NCBI GenBank assembly: GCA_003481775.1
Contig: QULU01000018.1
Coordinates: 22,293-86,292 of the forward strand
Reading direction: 5' to 3'
Origin: Clostridiaceae bacterium OM02-2AC
Lineage (GTDB): Bacteria; Bacillota_I; Bacilli_A; Erysipelotrichales; Erysipelotrichaceae
DNA: 64,000 nucleotides
This document shows positions 1 through 9,226 of this stretch, in pieces (position 1 is the first letter of the stretch; each line of letters starts with the position of its first letter). Both the position numbers and the translations under genes were made by a program. A model generated the notes under the pieces. That model did no database searches. It worked only from the letters and a program-made list of their open reading frames with translations, and was not told the origin of the DNA.

Positions 1-326
1 ATATTTTTCTGCGCTGATCCTTTCTTGATATGCTCATAATACGGATGTCCGCCCTTTTCCATGCGCAGGCGTAAATCCTTCGCATGGGGATGATTATAGC
101 GGTGCTCCCTTCCCCGCTCACTGTCATCAATGCGTTCCTTCTTTTCTTCAAACACATCACTCTCCGCTTTTTTCGTATCAAAAGCAGTTTGATACTTTGC
201 GGCATCATACAGCATATCCTCCTGACGGGAAGCTTCGGTGTATACCTTTGTTTTCCTTCCGCAAATCGGACAATATTCATCATTGCACTTATTTCCGCAA
301 TCCTCACAAATCCGTTTTCTACTCAT
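1..326 (-). CDS. Zinc-ribbon protein, 3' end cut by window edge
   Basis: This frame was read by hand from the minus strand and stays open to the window edge. The first ~25 residues hold two CxxC pairs (CEDCGNKC and CPICGRK), a typical zinc-ribbon knuckle. A charged, Lys/Glu/His-rich stretch follows. I chose the ATG at 326. A second in-frame ATG at 332 is possible, but the GAGAGG ribosome site is better spaced for 326. No enzymatic motif is visible in the 108 codons present. The function is unknown; zinc ribbons of this type often bind nucleic acid or protein. Confidence 0.7.
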   Translation of the reverse strand, partial: MSRKRICEDCGNKCNDEYCPICGRKTKVYTEASRQEDMLYDAAKYQTAFDTKKAESDVFEEKKERIDDSERGREHRYNHPHAKDLRLRMEKGGHPYYEHIKKGSAQKN

Positions 327-735
327 CCCCATATCCTCTCTCTCTATCAAAAGCCTATGCCGCAGCCTGTGCATACAGCACACAGGTTCCGTAAAAGCAC
401 TGGTGTTACTTTGTATAATTTTATCATATGTATATGGGAAATAATAGAAATTTGTAAAAGAAAACAAGAGAGCGGAATTGCCACACTTCTATTTTACCTG
501 TTGAAAAAAATAATATCCGCAGAAGACCTCACAGCAGGGGCAGGATCCAGATGCTGAATTCACCGCTTGTACTCCCTGTGTTTTTTCAGGGCATTCGCAC
601 AGGCACGTATACCAATGCGACAGACAGCTGCTTCTGTATAAGGAAAAGCATGGAGAATTTGTACGTAAAATCTGTTTTTTACAATCAATTCAGTATATAA
701 TATAAGTAAGAACTACACACGAGAGGAGAATTCAT
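327..735. other. Intergenic region between divergent genes
   Basis: No convincing gene is seen here. An inverted repeat (CCTGTG ... CACAGG, about 366-386) lies in the presumed leader of the zinc-ribbon gene. The right end is AT-rich (TATAATATAAG near 700) and is followed by an AGAGGAG ribosome site for the gene at 736, so it probably holds that gene's promoter. A plus-strand open frame at 84-557 mostly mirrors the zinc-ribbon gene and has no good start. Confidence 0.4.
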
Positions 736-1299
736 ATGAAACAAGTAATGTATGGAATCGAAATTGCAGATGTAAATGATTTTGGAGGCTGGGTCGGATA
801 TGAGCCGGTAAAAGAGGAGGTCGCAAAGACACTGAATCATCATATGTATCTGTTCTTCCAGAACGAATATCATATCAATCAGTTTGCAGAGGGCCGTAAA
901 TTTGTCATCAATGTTAAGGATGATTCACTGGAAAAGGTGATTGGCAATGCACGTATCCTAAAGGCGATTGTGGAATATGGTACGCCATTGAGTATGAATG
1001 GCTACGAAATCAGTGCTCCTGCTTATGCAAGAAATGTCGTTAAGCCGCTGAGCCGAACAACCGGCTTTATTCCGGAAGATACCATCTACACATTCTCCGA
1101 TGCACAGTACAAGGACATGAAAACAGATTTCAATTTTATTTCCGATCTTATGACACGTACATCCATTGAATCCGTGGATATTCTGCTGGGCAGTATTTCC
1201 TTTGTGAATAAGAATCTGCTGTATCACTATCCGCATTATTTCATTATCGGAGACAGTCAGATCAAGGTACTGGATGACGATTATCAGATTGGCGGTTAA
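736..1299 (+). CDS. Conserved-looking hypothetical protein, 187 aa
   Basis: I do not recognise this family. The protein is soluble, acidic and 187 residues long, with no signal peptide or membrane segment and no nucleotide-binding motif. Support for a real gene is strong: an AGAGGAG ribosome site 7 nt before the ATG, an AT-rich promoter-like block just upstream, and an intrinsic terminator directly after the stop. It appears to be monocistronic. Confidence 0.85.
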   Translation: MKQVMYGIEIADVNDFGGWVGYEPVKEEVAKTLNHHMYLFFQNEYHINQFAEGRKFVINVKDDSLEKVIGNARILKAIVEYGTPLSMNGYEISAPAYARNVVKPLSRTTGFIPEDTIYTFSDAQYKDMKTDFNFISDLMTRTSIESVDILLGSISFVNKNLLYHYPHYFIIGDSQIKVLDDDYQIGG

Positions 1300-1319
1300 A
1301 CGGGCGACGGCCCGTTTTA
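1300..1319 (+). terminator. Intrinsic terminator
   Basis: ACGGGC (1300-1305) pairs with GCCCGT (1310-1315) and is followed by TTTTAT. It starts right after the stop codon of the 187-residue hypothetical gene. Confidence 0.8.
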
Positions 1320-1340
1320 TATTGAAAGGAAGGATTTGAT

Positions 1341-1628
1341 ATGAACAGCACAGCTGTGCGTACAGCGATTGCTTCCATGGTTCTTGGCATTGTTTCTGTA
1401 TCTCTGTGTGTACCGGCTATCCTGCTTTCCTTTTTCTGGTGGCTGCTGGGAATGGTGACAGCGCTTGCTTCCTTGACCTGCGGTATCCTTGCCATCGTCA
1501 TGAGTACCAGAGCCAGCGCGATTTCTCCGGCAGGCAGAGCGGTTGCCGGCTTAATACTGGGAATCATCGGAACCAGCATTGCGGGGCTTCTGCTTCTCTG
1601 TCTTTTGCTTTTGCGCATTATTTTATGA
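1341..1628 (+). CDS. Small DUF4190-like membrane protein
   Basis: A 95-residue protein made of two long hydrophobic spans joined by a short polar loop (STRASAISPAGRA). This is the two-helix layout of DUF4190 proteins, which share the pattern of a small-residue-rich first helix, a short loop and a Gly-rich second helix. The ribosome site AAGGAAGG precedes the ATG. It is flanked by terminators on both sides, so it is likely transcribed alone or by read-through from the gene before it. Its molecular role is unknown. Confidence 0.75.
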   Translation: MNSTAVRTAIASMVLGIVSVSLCVPAILLSFFWWLLGMVTALASLTCGILAIVMSTRASAISPAGRAVAGLILGIIGTSIAGLLLLCLLLLRIIL

Positions 1629-1660
1629 GAGCCGCACTTTCCTGTCTGGCTCTTTTTTTT
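1628..1660 (+). terminator. Intrinsic terminator
   Basis: AGAGCC (1628-1633) pairs with GGCTCT (1648-1653), followed by an unbroken run of eight T residues. Confidence 0.85.
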
Positions 1661-1711
1661 CATACCGGAACATGGTAAAATCAGTATAGAGATAAAAAGG
1701 AGTGTGTGTCT

Positions 1712-3076
1712 ATGAAAACACGAATGGAACACGATTCCATGGGTGAAATCGCTGTAGAAGAGGATAAATACTGGGGTGCCCAGACACAGCGCAGCTATGA
1801 GAATTTCAAAATCGGGGATGAAAAAATCCCTCTGCGTATCATCTATGCCTTTGCACATTTGAAGCTGGCCTGTGCAAAGGTCAATCACGAGCTTGGACGT
1901 ATAACAAAGCGTAAGCTGGATGCGATTGCTACTGCCTGCGATGAGATTTTATGCGGCAAGCTGGATGCTCACTTTCCACTTGCTGTCTGGCAGACGGGAA
2001 GCGGAACACAGAGTAATATGAATGTGAATGAGGTCATTGCCAATCGTGGAAATGAACTTGCAAGGGAAAAGCTGCTGCATCCCAATGACGATGTAAACAA
2101 GGGGCAAAGCTCCAATGATACGTTCCCTACGGCTATGCATATCGCAGCAATCGAAGCAATCCGTAAGCAGCTCATGCCGCAGCTGGAGGAAATGATCCAT
2201 ACCTTAAAACGTCTGGAAAAAGAAAATCAGAATATCATCAAAATCGGACGGACACACCTGCAGGATGCGACCCCTCTGCGCTTTTCACAGGAGATCAGCG
2301 GATGGAGGGGAATGCTGGAGAACAATATCGATATGCTGCAGAAGGCAATCGATTCCCTGCGCAAGCTTGCCATCGGAGGAACAGCAGTCGGTACCAGTCT
2401 GAATACACCGCAAGGGTTTGGCGATCTCGTCTGTGAAAAGCTGAGCGAACAGCTGTCTACCCAATGTATCAGCGATCCGAACAAATTCCATGCCCTGTCA
2501 GCGAAGGACGATATTTGCTTTGCTCATGGTGCGCTGAAGGCCCTGGCGGCAAACTGTATGAAGATGGCAAATGATGTACGCTGGCTGGCAAGCGGGCCGC
2601 GATGCGGTCTACAGGAAATTCATATTCCGGAAAATGAGCCCGGAAGCAGCATCATGCCCGGCAAGGTAAATCCGACACAATGTGAAGCGATGACCATGGT
2701 CGCCGTACAGGTTATGGGAAATGATGCGGCAATCGGCTTTGCGGCAAGTCAGGGAAACTTTGAGCTGAATGTGTTTATGCCGGTTATCATTTACAATTTC
2801 CTGCAATCTGTCACCCTGCTCAGTGATGGTCTGCGCAGCTTCCGCATCCACTGTGTAGAGGGTATTCGTGCAAATGAGGAAAAAATGGCGGAATATCTGC
2901 ATCACTCATTGATGCTTGTTACTGCCCTGAACCCGCATATCGGGTATGAGAACGCCGCAAGAACGGCAAAAAAAGCCTATCAGGAAGGTATCTCGCTAAA
3001 AGAGGCCTGTGTACAGCTCGGCTTTTTGAGTGAGGAAGAATTTGATGCCTATGTCATAGCGGAAAAAATGGTGTGA
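1712..3076 (+). CDS. fumC: Fumarate hydratase, class II
   Basis: Class II fumarase interconverts fumarate and malate in the cytoplasm. The family signature [11 protein letters not shown] is present near residue 315. The substrate-site motifs GSGTQSNMN (about residue 100) and [10 protein letters not shown] (about residue 185) are also intact, and the 454-residue length is normal. A GTG at 1706 is in frame, but it lies only 3-4 nt from the AAAAGGAG ribosome site, so the ATG at 1712 is preferred. The gene converges with an NAD(P)-type malic enzyme. Together they link fumarate, malate and pyruvate, a common C4-acid branch in anaerobes. Confidence 0.97.
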   Translation: MKTRMEHDSMGEIAVEEDKYWGAQTQRSYENFKIGDEKIPLRIIYAFAHLKLACAKVNHELGRITKRKLDAIATACDEILCGKLDAHFPLAVWQTGSGTQSNMNVNEVIANRGNELAREKLLHPNDDVNKGQSSNDTFPTAMHIAAIEAIRKQLMPQLEEMIHTLKRLEKENQNIIKIGRTHLQDATPLRFSQEISGWRGMLENNIDMLQKAIDSLRKLAIGGTAVGTSLNTPQGFGDLVCEKLSEQLSTQCISDPNKFHALSAKDDICFAHGALKALAANCMKMANDVRWLASGPRCGLQEIHIPENEPGSSIMPGKVNPTQCEAMTMVAVQVMGNDAAIGFAASQGNFELNVFMPVIIYNFLQSVTLLSDGLRSFRIHCVEGIRANEEKMAEYLHHSLMLVTALNPHIGYENAARTAKKAYQEGISLKEACVQLGFLSEEEFDAYVIAEKMV

Positions 3077-3193
3077 TGCTTCTTTCCGGCATTTGAATGG
3101 CAGCATCTACGCGTTGCCCGAAATCATCAAAAGAAAATCATGGCAATGCTGGAAAATTTCATATATCCTTGCTTGAAAAGGAGGATATGCACA

Positions 3194-3231
3194 AAAAGGC
3201 AATGACAGCGTAATGCTTCATTGCCTTTTGC
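3194..3231 (+). terminator. Terminator after fumC
   Basis: A perfect 12-bp stem: AAAAGGCAATGA (3194-3205) with TCATTGCCTTTT (3218-3229). The flanking A and T runs mean it could work on both strands. Confidence 0.8.
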
Positions 3232-3381
3232 GTATGAACATATGGGAATCTCTGATGACCTGAGAATGGAGTCGTTTCCCTTGAAAGCAGCAAGCAAAGG
3301 ATTGTATACAGGCGCAGTAAAATAATCATCCTGCATGTATGCTTCCATGAAAAGTGCTTCCTCTTTTCTGCGTTCCAAAAC

Positions 3382-3416
3382 AAAAAATACGGCGATTTTA
3401 TTATTATCACCGTATT
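3382..3416 (-). terminator. Terminator of the malic enzyme gene
   Basis: On the minus strand AATACGGTGAT pairs with ATCGCCGTATT and is followed by TTTTTG. It starts about 12 nt after the malic enzyme stop codon. Confidence 0.8.
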
Positions 3417-3427
3417 TCTCTGTTTCA

Positions 3428-4600
3428 TTATATACGTGCTACACCACTGTCCCTTGCCGCCTGTGCAACAGCTTTGGCAACAACGGCACCTACCTCTTTA
3501 TTCAATGCACTTGGTATGATATAATCTACGCTCAGCTCATCATCACGTACCAAGGAAGCAATCGCATATGCAGCGGCAACCTTCATTTCCTCATTGATAT
3601 CGCTTGCGCGAACATCCAGGGCACCACGGAAGATACCAGGGAATGCCAGAACATTGTTGATCTGATTAGCAAAATCACTGCGCCCGGTTCCTACCACGAA
3701 GGCACCGGCATGCTTAGCCTTGTCCGGCATGATTTCCGGCACTGGATTTGCCATTGGCAGGACGATGGATTTTTCATTCATGCTGGCTACCATAGCCTCA
3801 CTGACCACATCCGGAGCGGATACCCCGATGAAGATATCGCTTTCCTTCATGGCATCCGCAAGACTTCCCTTCAACAGTCCCTTGTTCGTCAGCTCAGCAA
3901 TCTCCTTCTTGCCGGCATTCATGCCTTCTCTTCCCTTATATACACTCCCCTTGGAATCGCATAAGATAACATCACCGAAATTCATATTCAGCAGCAAGCG
4001 GGCAATCGCAATACCTGCAGAGCCTGCACCGTTAATGACGATGCGCAGATCCCCCATTTTTTTGCCTGTCAGCTTTACCGCATTTAACAAAGCAGCTGCG
4101 GTAACGATGGCGGTTCCATGCTGATCATCGTGGAATACCGGTATATCACACAGCTCCTTCAGCTTCGCCTCGATTTCAAAACAGCGCGGTGCTGCAATAT
4201 CCTCCAGATTGATGCCGCCAAAGCTGCCGGATAATAGGGCAACCGTATGTACGATTTCATCTACATCCTTGCTTTTGATGCATAAAGGAACTGCGTTTAC
4301 GCCACCGAATTCCTTAAATAGAACACATTTTCCCTCCATAACCGGCATTCCTGCCTCCGGACCGATATCCCCCAATCCAAGTACCGCAGTTCCATCGGTT
4401 ACAACCGCTACCAGATTTCCACGGCCGGTCAGCTCATAGCTTTTGTTGATGTCCTTTTCAATTTCCAGACAGGGAGCTGCCACCCCCGGTGTATATGCCA
4501 GACTCAGATCATCCTTGGTATTGATTTCCATCTTGGGATTGATATCCAGCTTTCCTTTCCACTCTGCATGCAGACGCAGTGCTTCTTTTGCATAATCCAT
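3428..4600 (-). CDS. Malic enzyme (malate to pyruvate)
   Basis: Malic enzyme oxidatively decarboxylates malate to pyruvate with NAD(P). The short 390-residue form, typical of bacteria, is seen. The N-terminal malic domain has SLAYTPGVAAPCLEI and VVTDGTAVLGLGDIGP. The metal and catalytic region reads FHDDQHGTA, and the Rossmann motif INGAGSAGIAI follows. A TTG at 4615 is in frame, but the GAGG ribosome site overlaps it and is well spaced for the ATG at 4600. Convergence with fumC suggests a fumarate-malate-pyruvate route that would feed the pyruvate:ferredoxin oxidoreductase at 44-48 kb. Confidence 0.96.
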   Translation of the reverse strand: MDYAKEALRLHAEWKGKLDINPKMEINTKDDLSLAYTPGVAAPCLEIEKDINKSYELTGRGNLVAVVTDGTAVLGLGDIGPEAGMPVMEGKCVLFKEFGGVNAVPLCIKSKDVDEIVHTVALLSGSFGGINLEDIAAPRCFEIEAKLKELCDIPVFHDDQHGTAIVTAAALLNAVKLTGKKMGDLRIVINGAGSAGIAIARLLLNMNFGDVILCDSKGSVYKGREGMNAGKKEIAELTNKGLLKGSLADAMKESDIFIGVSAPDVVSEAMVASMNEKSIVLPMANPVPEIMPDKAKHAGAFVVGTGRSDFANQINNVLAFPGIFRGALDVRASDINEEMKVAAAYAIASLVRDDELSVDYIIPSALNKEVGAVVAKAVAQAARDSGVARI

Positions 4601-4781
4601 CTTCGCATACCTCAACTTTCTTTTACGTTCAGTATTATAGTATCACAAGCGAAAAAAGATATAAACAGAAATTGTAAATTTTCAACCGTGAAAAAGCAGC
4701 TCACCTGCCTGCAATTCTTTTCCTCTATGCGTTATAGAAGACCGTTTTCTGTCCACAATATACAGCAGGAGGAGATTTGCT

Positions 4782-5666
4782 ATGGATAAAAAAAGAACAG
4801 CCTTTGCCAATCGGATCTGTAATGAAAAAAGCCTTCTGCAAATGGAGCTGCTGTCTGATTTGCACATCGCTTTCCCCAGACAGAATGCGAAGCTGGAAGC
4901 CGCATTGGAGGATATATGGAAGCGCAAGGTTCGCCATGTGGCAATATGCGGTGATTTGACAAATAACGGCTATCCGTTTCAAATGAAGCAGGTGCTTACC
5001 CAGCTGCAGGAATTTCCGATTCATATCCTTGCCGCCTTGGGAAATCACGATCTCTACAATCTGTTTTCACGCACACAAAACCGTATTCATCCGGAATATC
5101 GAAAGCTTCTGCCGCGGCATGCGGAAGGCATTTACTATGACCGGTATGTAGAAGGCATCCATTTCTATATATTAAATAGTGAGCGTCCCAGCAAGGACGA
5201 TATGATTCTCAGCAAAAAGCAGGTGGACTGGCTGTTAAACGGATTGAAGCAGGATGATAAAAGCAAGCCGGTCTGCATCATTGCACATCAGCCGCTGCAG
5301 GATACCCATGTGATGAGTGAAGATCATACCGGTACACAGCAGCATCTGCAGGTGGATATGCTGAAGGACGTACACCCGCATATCATATTCATCAGCGGAC
5401 ATCTGCACAACAGCTTTGCACTCTGCGAGGTTTTGGCAAGACGCAATCTGTTTTTGATCAATCTGCCATCCTTCGTTCACATAGAGCATGGAGATTCTCA
5501 GGATCAGGTCGGCTTTCACCTTCGCTTTTATACCGACTTTCTGTATCTGCGGACACGGGATTATAAAAATCGGCGCTGGATCGTTTCCCATGAATATATT
5601 ATGGATATGAAAACAAGTGAGGTCATCAGCTTTGATGCGGATCTTCTGCCATCAGAACCTTTGTGA
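4782..5666 (+). CDS. Calcineurin-like metallophosphoesterase
   Basis: A 294-residue cytoplasmic protein with the full set of calcineurin-type metal ligands: SDLH near residue 25, GDLTNNG near 58, GNHD near 86, IAHQPL near 166 and GHLH near 204. This family hydrolyses phosphomonoesters, phosphodiesters or cyclic nucleotides; the substrate cannot be told from sequence. A strong AGGAGGAG ribosome site precedes the ATG. The 3' end overlaps the last 40 nt of the small membrane-protein gene on the other strand, so the two are convergent and overlapping. Confidence 0.9.
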   Translation: MDKKRTAFANRICNEKSLLQMELLSDLHIAFPRQNAKLEAALEDIWKRKVRHVAICGDLTNNGYPFQMKQVLTQLQEFPIHILAALGNHDLYNLFSRTQNRIHPEYRKLLPRHAEGIYYDRYVEGIHFYILNSERPSKDDMILSKKQVDWLLNGLKQDDKSKPVCIIAHQPLQDTHVMSEDHTGTQQHLQVDMLKDVHPHIIFISGHLHNSFALCEVLARRNLFLINLPSFVHIEHGDSQDQVGFHLRFYTDFLYLRTRDYKNRRWIVSHEYIMDMKTSEVISFDADLLPSEPL

Positions 5667-5841
5667 ATATAATCAGGAAAAAAGCATACAATACAGCCGC
5701 CAGTCCGATGAAAAAGGTGACGGCCAGACTCAAAAGCGGCAGAATCCACAGCAAATTCTGTCGTTTTTGTATGAGATAATACTGTATCAGTAAAGCGGAT
5801 GCAGGAAGCAGCAGCCAGGCAATCACAAGCAGTTCGTTCAT
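5626..5841 (-). CDS. Small membrane protein, 71 aa
   Basis: A hydrophobic 71-residue protein with two predicted membrane helices and a short charged C-terminus (KVLMAEDPHQS). I do not recognise the family. An AGAGGG ribosome site sits 6 nt before the ATG, which argues for a real gene despite its small size. Its C-terminal coding end overlaps the phosphoesterase gene by 41 nt in the opposite direction. Confidence 0.6.
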   Translation of the reverse strand: MNELLVIAWLLLPASALLIQYYLIQKRQNLLWILPLLSLAVTFFIGLAAVLYAFFLIIFTKVLMAEDPHQS

Positions 5842-5889
5842 TGGTATCCCTCTTGCTATACTATATGCGGCTTATGGAGGGAAATAAAC

Positions 5890-5927
5890 AAAAATAAAAA
5901 AAGCTCTCACATTTTACTGTGAAAGCC
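5890..5927 (-). terminator. Terminator of the DUF1836 gene
   Basis: On the minus strand GCTTTCACA pairs with TGTGAGAGC, followed by TTTTTTTATTTT, immediately after the DUF1836 stop codon. Confidence 0.85.
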
Positions 5928-5929
5928 GG

Positions 5930-6460
5930 CTATGTATCGGATTCCTCCTGTATCATGATCTGAGGATGCTCCAGCTCGTGCCGTACATATATCGTGTAAG
6001 CCACCGCCTGCACGGTATTACGTATCAAATCAACTACAAGGCTTCCCTCATCGTCACTGGGCGCATGATGCACCTTTTTATGTGCGAAGATGCATTTCAG
6101 ACAGCATTCCAGCTCGGCGCAGAAATAGTTATATGCCTGATCAATGGGATACTTGTAAATCTGCACCCGAATCAGCTTGCTGATTTCATCCATGCGATAC
6201 ACCATCTTTAAGATACAGACAACCATCAGATAGGCAACGTGATTCTTGGTGTATTTCTTTTTAACGGGCGGGGAAACGATTCCATGCTTCACATAATTAT
6301 TGATCATGGTGGAGGTTACCATCTTTTCCTGATCCTTGGCATGAAACGGCTTCAGATATTCATTTAACAGGGTTACGACCTGATCCATATATAAATCCAT
6401 ATCCGGCAGTTCTTCCCAGCGGGGACAATGGAACGCCGGTGCTTTTCTTTTTTCTGTCAT
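5930..6460 (-). CDS. DUF1836 domain protein
   Basis: The 176-residue sequence matches the DUF1836 pattern of Bacillota: a WEELPDMDLYMDQV opening, then MINNYVKHGIVSPPVKKKYTKNHVAYL, which resembles a MerR-like winged helix-turn-helix recognition segment, then a helical C-terminal half. A DNA-binding role is therefore likely but unproven. I chose the ATG at 6460 because a good sigma-A promoter (6476-6504) would end too close to the upstream ATG at 6493. If transcription begins further upstream, the protein has 11 extra residues. Confidence 0.8.
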   Translation of the reverse strand: MTEKRKAPAFHCPRWEELPDMDLYMDQVVTLLNEYLKPFHAKDQEKMVTSTMINNYVKHGIVSPPVKKKYTKNHVAYLMVVCILKMVYRMDEISKLIRVQIYKYPIDQAYNYFCAELECCLKCIFAHKKVHHAPSDDEGSLVVDLIRNTVQAVAYTIYVRHELEHPQIMIQEESDT

Positions 6461-6475
6461 ATTATCACCAAGCAT

Positions 6476-6504
6476 ATCGTAGCATTCTGTCAATGAAATG
6501 TCAA
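6476..6504 (-). promoter_or_regulatory. Sigma-A promoter for the DUF1836 gene
   Basis: TTGACA at 6504-6499, an exact 17-nt spacer, then TACGAT at 6481-6476. The implied leader is very short, about 8-10 nt before the ATG at 6460. Confidence 0.5.
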
Positions 6505-6552
6505 CTGATATATTGTACCAGTTTATATGTTTTTTAATACTAAATGATGTCT

Positions 6553-6599
6553 ACCCTTATATTTTAGCTTACTATAGCTGAAAACGATAAAATAAGGGT
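6553..6599. promoter_or_regulatory. Inverted repeat upstream of the DUF1836 gene
   Basis: ACCCTTAT-A-TTTTA at the left pairs with TAAAATAAGGGT at the right across a ~20-nt loop. It lies upstream of the DUF1836 promoter, could be an operator, and has no T-run typical of a terminator. Confidence 0.35.
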
Positions 6600-6687
6600 A
6601 ATTCAACGCATACTCCCCCGTGACAGCCATCGTTTTCTTCAAGCAAAAAGAAGTCCGGTTTCCATTTTCAGGCAGCTGGGCAAACAT

Positions 6688-6741
6688 AAGAAAACAGAAG
6701 CCTTCAATCGGATATGGGTTCTTGATTGCTAATAGCTTCTG
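6688..6741 (-). terminator. Terminator of the asparaginase gene
   Basis: On the minus strand CAGAAGC pairs with GCTTCTG, with an inner CAATC/GATTG helix, followed by TTTTCTT, about 35 nt after the asparaginase stop. Confidence 0.65.
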
Positions 6742-6776
6742 ATTGTCCTAAATCCATACGCAAAGACAGCACCTGT

Positions 6777-7772
6777 CTATGGCAATGTTATCTCATTGAC
6801 ATAATTGGTTTCAAATATCCGCTTTACTTCCTTTGTATCCGTGCTTTTTCCCAACGCCCACATCAGCTTGGTAACACAGGCCTCACTTGTCATATCATAC
6901 CCCTGAATCACACCATGCTGCAATACCTTCTGACCGGTCTGATAGATGGAGAAATCACTGTATTCATAAAGACACTGACTGCATACGACCACACTGATCC
7001 CGCGGGCAACGATTGTTTCCAGCTTGCTGATCAAATCACGGCGTACAAAATTGATTCCTCCGGCACCAAAGGCTTCAATGACGATGCCGCGGATATCCAT
7101 TTCCGCCAGCTTATCGAACAGCAGTGGATTCATGCCCGGTATCAGCTTGATCAAAACGACCTCCTTGCACAGCTCATCCTCTAAAGCAAACGCATTTGTT
7201 GGATGAATCAGCAGCTGCTTATTCATACGCAGACCTCTGGCATCCACCCGTCCGCACGGCTCTATGTTCACACTTTCAAAGGCATCGAAATTCATCGTTC
7301 GCACCTTAACAACACGCGTTGCCAGCATGATTTTCCTGTTAAAGCACACGTAAACGCCCTGGATATCCTCACAGACGGCAGTAAACGCCACTCGAATATT
7401 CTCCACACCGTCACTCAACGGATGAAGCAGCGGAAGCTGACTTCCTGTTATGATCAGGGGAATATCCAGATTGCGCAGCATAAAGGAAAGCGCTCCGGCT
7501 GTATACGCCATCGTATCTGTACCATGGCTCAAAACAATGCCATCGTATCCGCTTTTCGCCTCTGCAATGCGCCTTGCAATCAGCTGCCATTCCTCCGGCT
7601 GCATATTACTGGAGTCCAGACGCAGCAAATCCTCACAGGTTATTTCAATATCGCCATGATGCTCCCCCAGATAATGCAAAATTTCCTCGCTTGTCAGGGA
7701 TGGCACCAGACCTTCTTCACTGGAGCTGGACGCGATGGTTCCACCAGTTGTTAAAAATAATATTTTCTTCAT
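6777..7772 (-). CDS. ansA: L-asparaginase, type I (cytoplasmic)
   Basis: Hydrolyses L-asparagine to aspartate and ammonia. The catalytic Thr motif TTGGTIAS is at residues 8-15 and the second signature HGTDTM is near residue 85. The GSQ loop (ITGSQLP) follows. The lack of a signal peptide and the 331-residue length fit the cytoplasmic type I enzymes rather than the periplasmic type II. The ribosome site GAGGTAGGAAG precedes the ATG. It appears monocistronic, with its own terminator. Confidence 0.95.
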   Translation of the reverse strand: MKKILFLTTGGTIASSSSEEGLVPSLTSEEILHYLGEHHGDIEITCEDLLRLDSSNMQPEEWQLIARRIAEAKSGYDGIVLSHGTDTMAYTAGALSFMLRNLDIPLIITGSQLPLLHPLSDGVENIRVAFTAVCEDIQGVYVCFNRKIMLATRVVKVRTMNFDAFESVNIEPCGRVDARGLRMNKQLLIHPTNAFALEDELCKEVVLIKLIPGMNPLLFDKLAEMDIRGIVIEAFGAGGINFVRRDLISKLETIVARGISVVVCSQCLYEYSDFSIYQTGQKVLQHGVIQGYDMTSEACVTKLMWALGKSTDTKEVKRIFETNYVNEITLP

Positions 7773-7933
7773 CTTCCTACCTCATTTATCTAACCGCATA
7801 TATTATACGCGGTATTTCTGCAAATTGAAAAGCTTTATTTCCATACAATTCATACACTTGCCCTGATTTGTTTCCACGATATTCTATCGTTCATGTAAGC
7901 TTAGAATTTTTTTCATTTTTTTCAACAAAAGGC

Positions 7934-7962
7934 TTGCGTAGTATTTCTTCTTATGGTATTAT
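7934..7962 (+). promoter_or_regulatory. Promoter of tRNA-Glu
   Basis: TTGCGT (7934-7939), 17-nt spacer, TATTAT (7957-7962). The tRNA-Asn promoter at 13270-13298 has the same layout and an identical -10. Confidence 0.65.
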
Positions 7963-7986
7963 TAACAGGCATTCGCGGTTTATGAT

Positions 7987-8062
7987 GGCGCGTTGGAGAA
8001 ACGGTTAACTCACTTGCCTTTCACGCAAGCATTCACGGGTTCGAATCCCGTACGCGTCACCA
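7987..8062 (+). tRNA. tRNA-Glu (anticodon UUC)
   Basis: A full cloverleaf can be folded: acceptor GGCGCGT with ACGCGTC (one G-U pair), D-stem GAG/CTC, anticodon stem CTTGC/GCAAG around the loop CTTTCAC, and T-stem ACGGG/CCCGT around TTCGAAT. The CCA end is encoded. The anticodon TTC reads glutamate codons. The gene is 76 nt and stands alone between its own promoter and terminator. Confidence 0.95.
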
Positions 8063-8398
8063 ATAGTCAATGAAGCCCTAAATAAGGGCTTTTTTTATGT
8101 ACGCAGGATAGCTCTGCGAATGGGGGAGGACAAAAGAAACAGATAATTGCCATAAGAATGATTCTTTATGCTATACATGCTATTGATAAGGCATTGACGA
8201 TTGCCATGGTTTCCTACGATGCGCATGTCATGCATATAGCTTCATCGCATGTATCTATTCCCATCAAGTATCAACAGCGAGACAGAATTACCTTCTATCC
8301 CTTATCGTGGTTATGCTATAATTAAGATACAGTAGAAGGTCTTTCTGACCTTGTATCACTCGGATTTGATATGAATAGGTGAAACGTGAGGGAGCTGT
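8063..8398 (+). other. tRNA-Glu terminator and unassigned spacer
   Basis: A terminator lies at 8073-8097: AGCCCT pairs with AGGGCT, followed by seven T residues. The remaining ~300 nt show no gene. A TATAAT at about 8317-8322 probably belongs to the promoter of the small membrane protein that starts at 8399. Confidence 0.6.
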
Positions 8399-8752
8399 AT
8401 GAAAAATCAGAAATTTATAGGTGCTGTAGTTTTAATATGTATACAACTGTACATGCTGCTGTATGATTTAAAAGCTGTATTCGGTCTCTTTGATTTGTTT
8501 ATCATAGGTCTCATCTACTATCTGCTCATAAAAAGAAAAATCGTCTTAAAAGATTATATGATGTATGTGCTGCTGCTTGTGATTGGTAGTATCCTATGCA
8601 GTGTTTTTCATTCCTCCAGCATTCTAGGCATCGGTATTGTCACAACCCTTGCACAGATGGTTTTCATTATAAGCAGCTATTATGTATATTGCAGTAAACA
8701 GAAAAGGGATCATTATATCAGACAGGGGTTTATCAATAAGCAACATGAGTAG
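8399..8752 (+). CDS. Hypothetical membrane protein, 117 aa
   Basis: A 117-residue protein with about four membrane helices and a basic C-terminal tail (SKQKRDHYIRQ). No known family is recognised. The ribosome site GAGGGAG lies 4-5 nt before the ATG, and a TATAAT box sits about 80 nt upstream, so it is likely expressed as a single gene. Confidence 0.7.
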   Translation: MKNQKFIGAVVLICIQLYMLLYDLKAVFGLFDLFIIGLIYYLLIKRKIVLKDYMMYVLLLVIGSILCSVFHSSSILGIGIVTTLAQMVFIISSYYVYCSKQKRDHYIRQGFINKQHE

Positions 8753-9226
8753 TAAATTCTCTTTTCTTATATCGCTTAGCCTTTACCTCCCCTTTCCACA
8801 GCACGCAATGGCGTAGTTGAAGAAAAGCAAGCAAAACCGCTATTTCCGTATGCTATAAATATTGTGATGTCTTGCCGCCTTCCTATGCATAAGAGCGCTA
8901 TCATACCTGCCGGTAAGCATTTAGACGAAGCGAAATGTATGATATAATACAGGGGATTAAACTCGTGAGGTACCGGCGTACCAATGCTCGCATGTATATC
9001 GGATGAAATAACAAGAGTATTCATTGGCAGTACATCCACAAGGGCAATAAACGCCTTGCATGGACAGGCGACTGCCCACATATACATATGGGTTCAACAA
9101 AGGAACAGTGAACATTACGCACCTCCACATGCTCGTCATATACTTCTTCTTTAAGAATATTATAACGTGTATATGGAAGCGCAGTTTCATGAAAAGCTCG
9201 TGTGAAGCGAGAGAATGGAGGCATAT
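8753..9226. other. 474-nt spacer without a recognisable gene
   Basis: Only low-quality open frames on the minus strand are present; they lack ribosome sites and continue as mirror frames into the methyltransferase gene. No tRNA-like fold, riboswitch consensus or insertion-sequence end was recognised. The last 40 nt carry the ribosome site for the next gene. Confidence 0.4.

Noticed and set aside
84-557. A 157-codon plus-strand open frame at the left end
   Set aside because: Most of its 5' half is antisense to the zinc-ribbon gene, whose CxxC motifs and ribosome site are far better evidence; the plus frame has no ribosome site.
3170-3214. Mini-gene of eight codons after an AAAAGGAGG site behind fumC
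   Set aside because: The site is only 2 nt from the ATG and the frame runs into the terminator hairpin; more likely chance.
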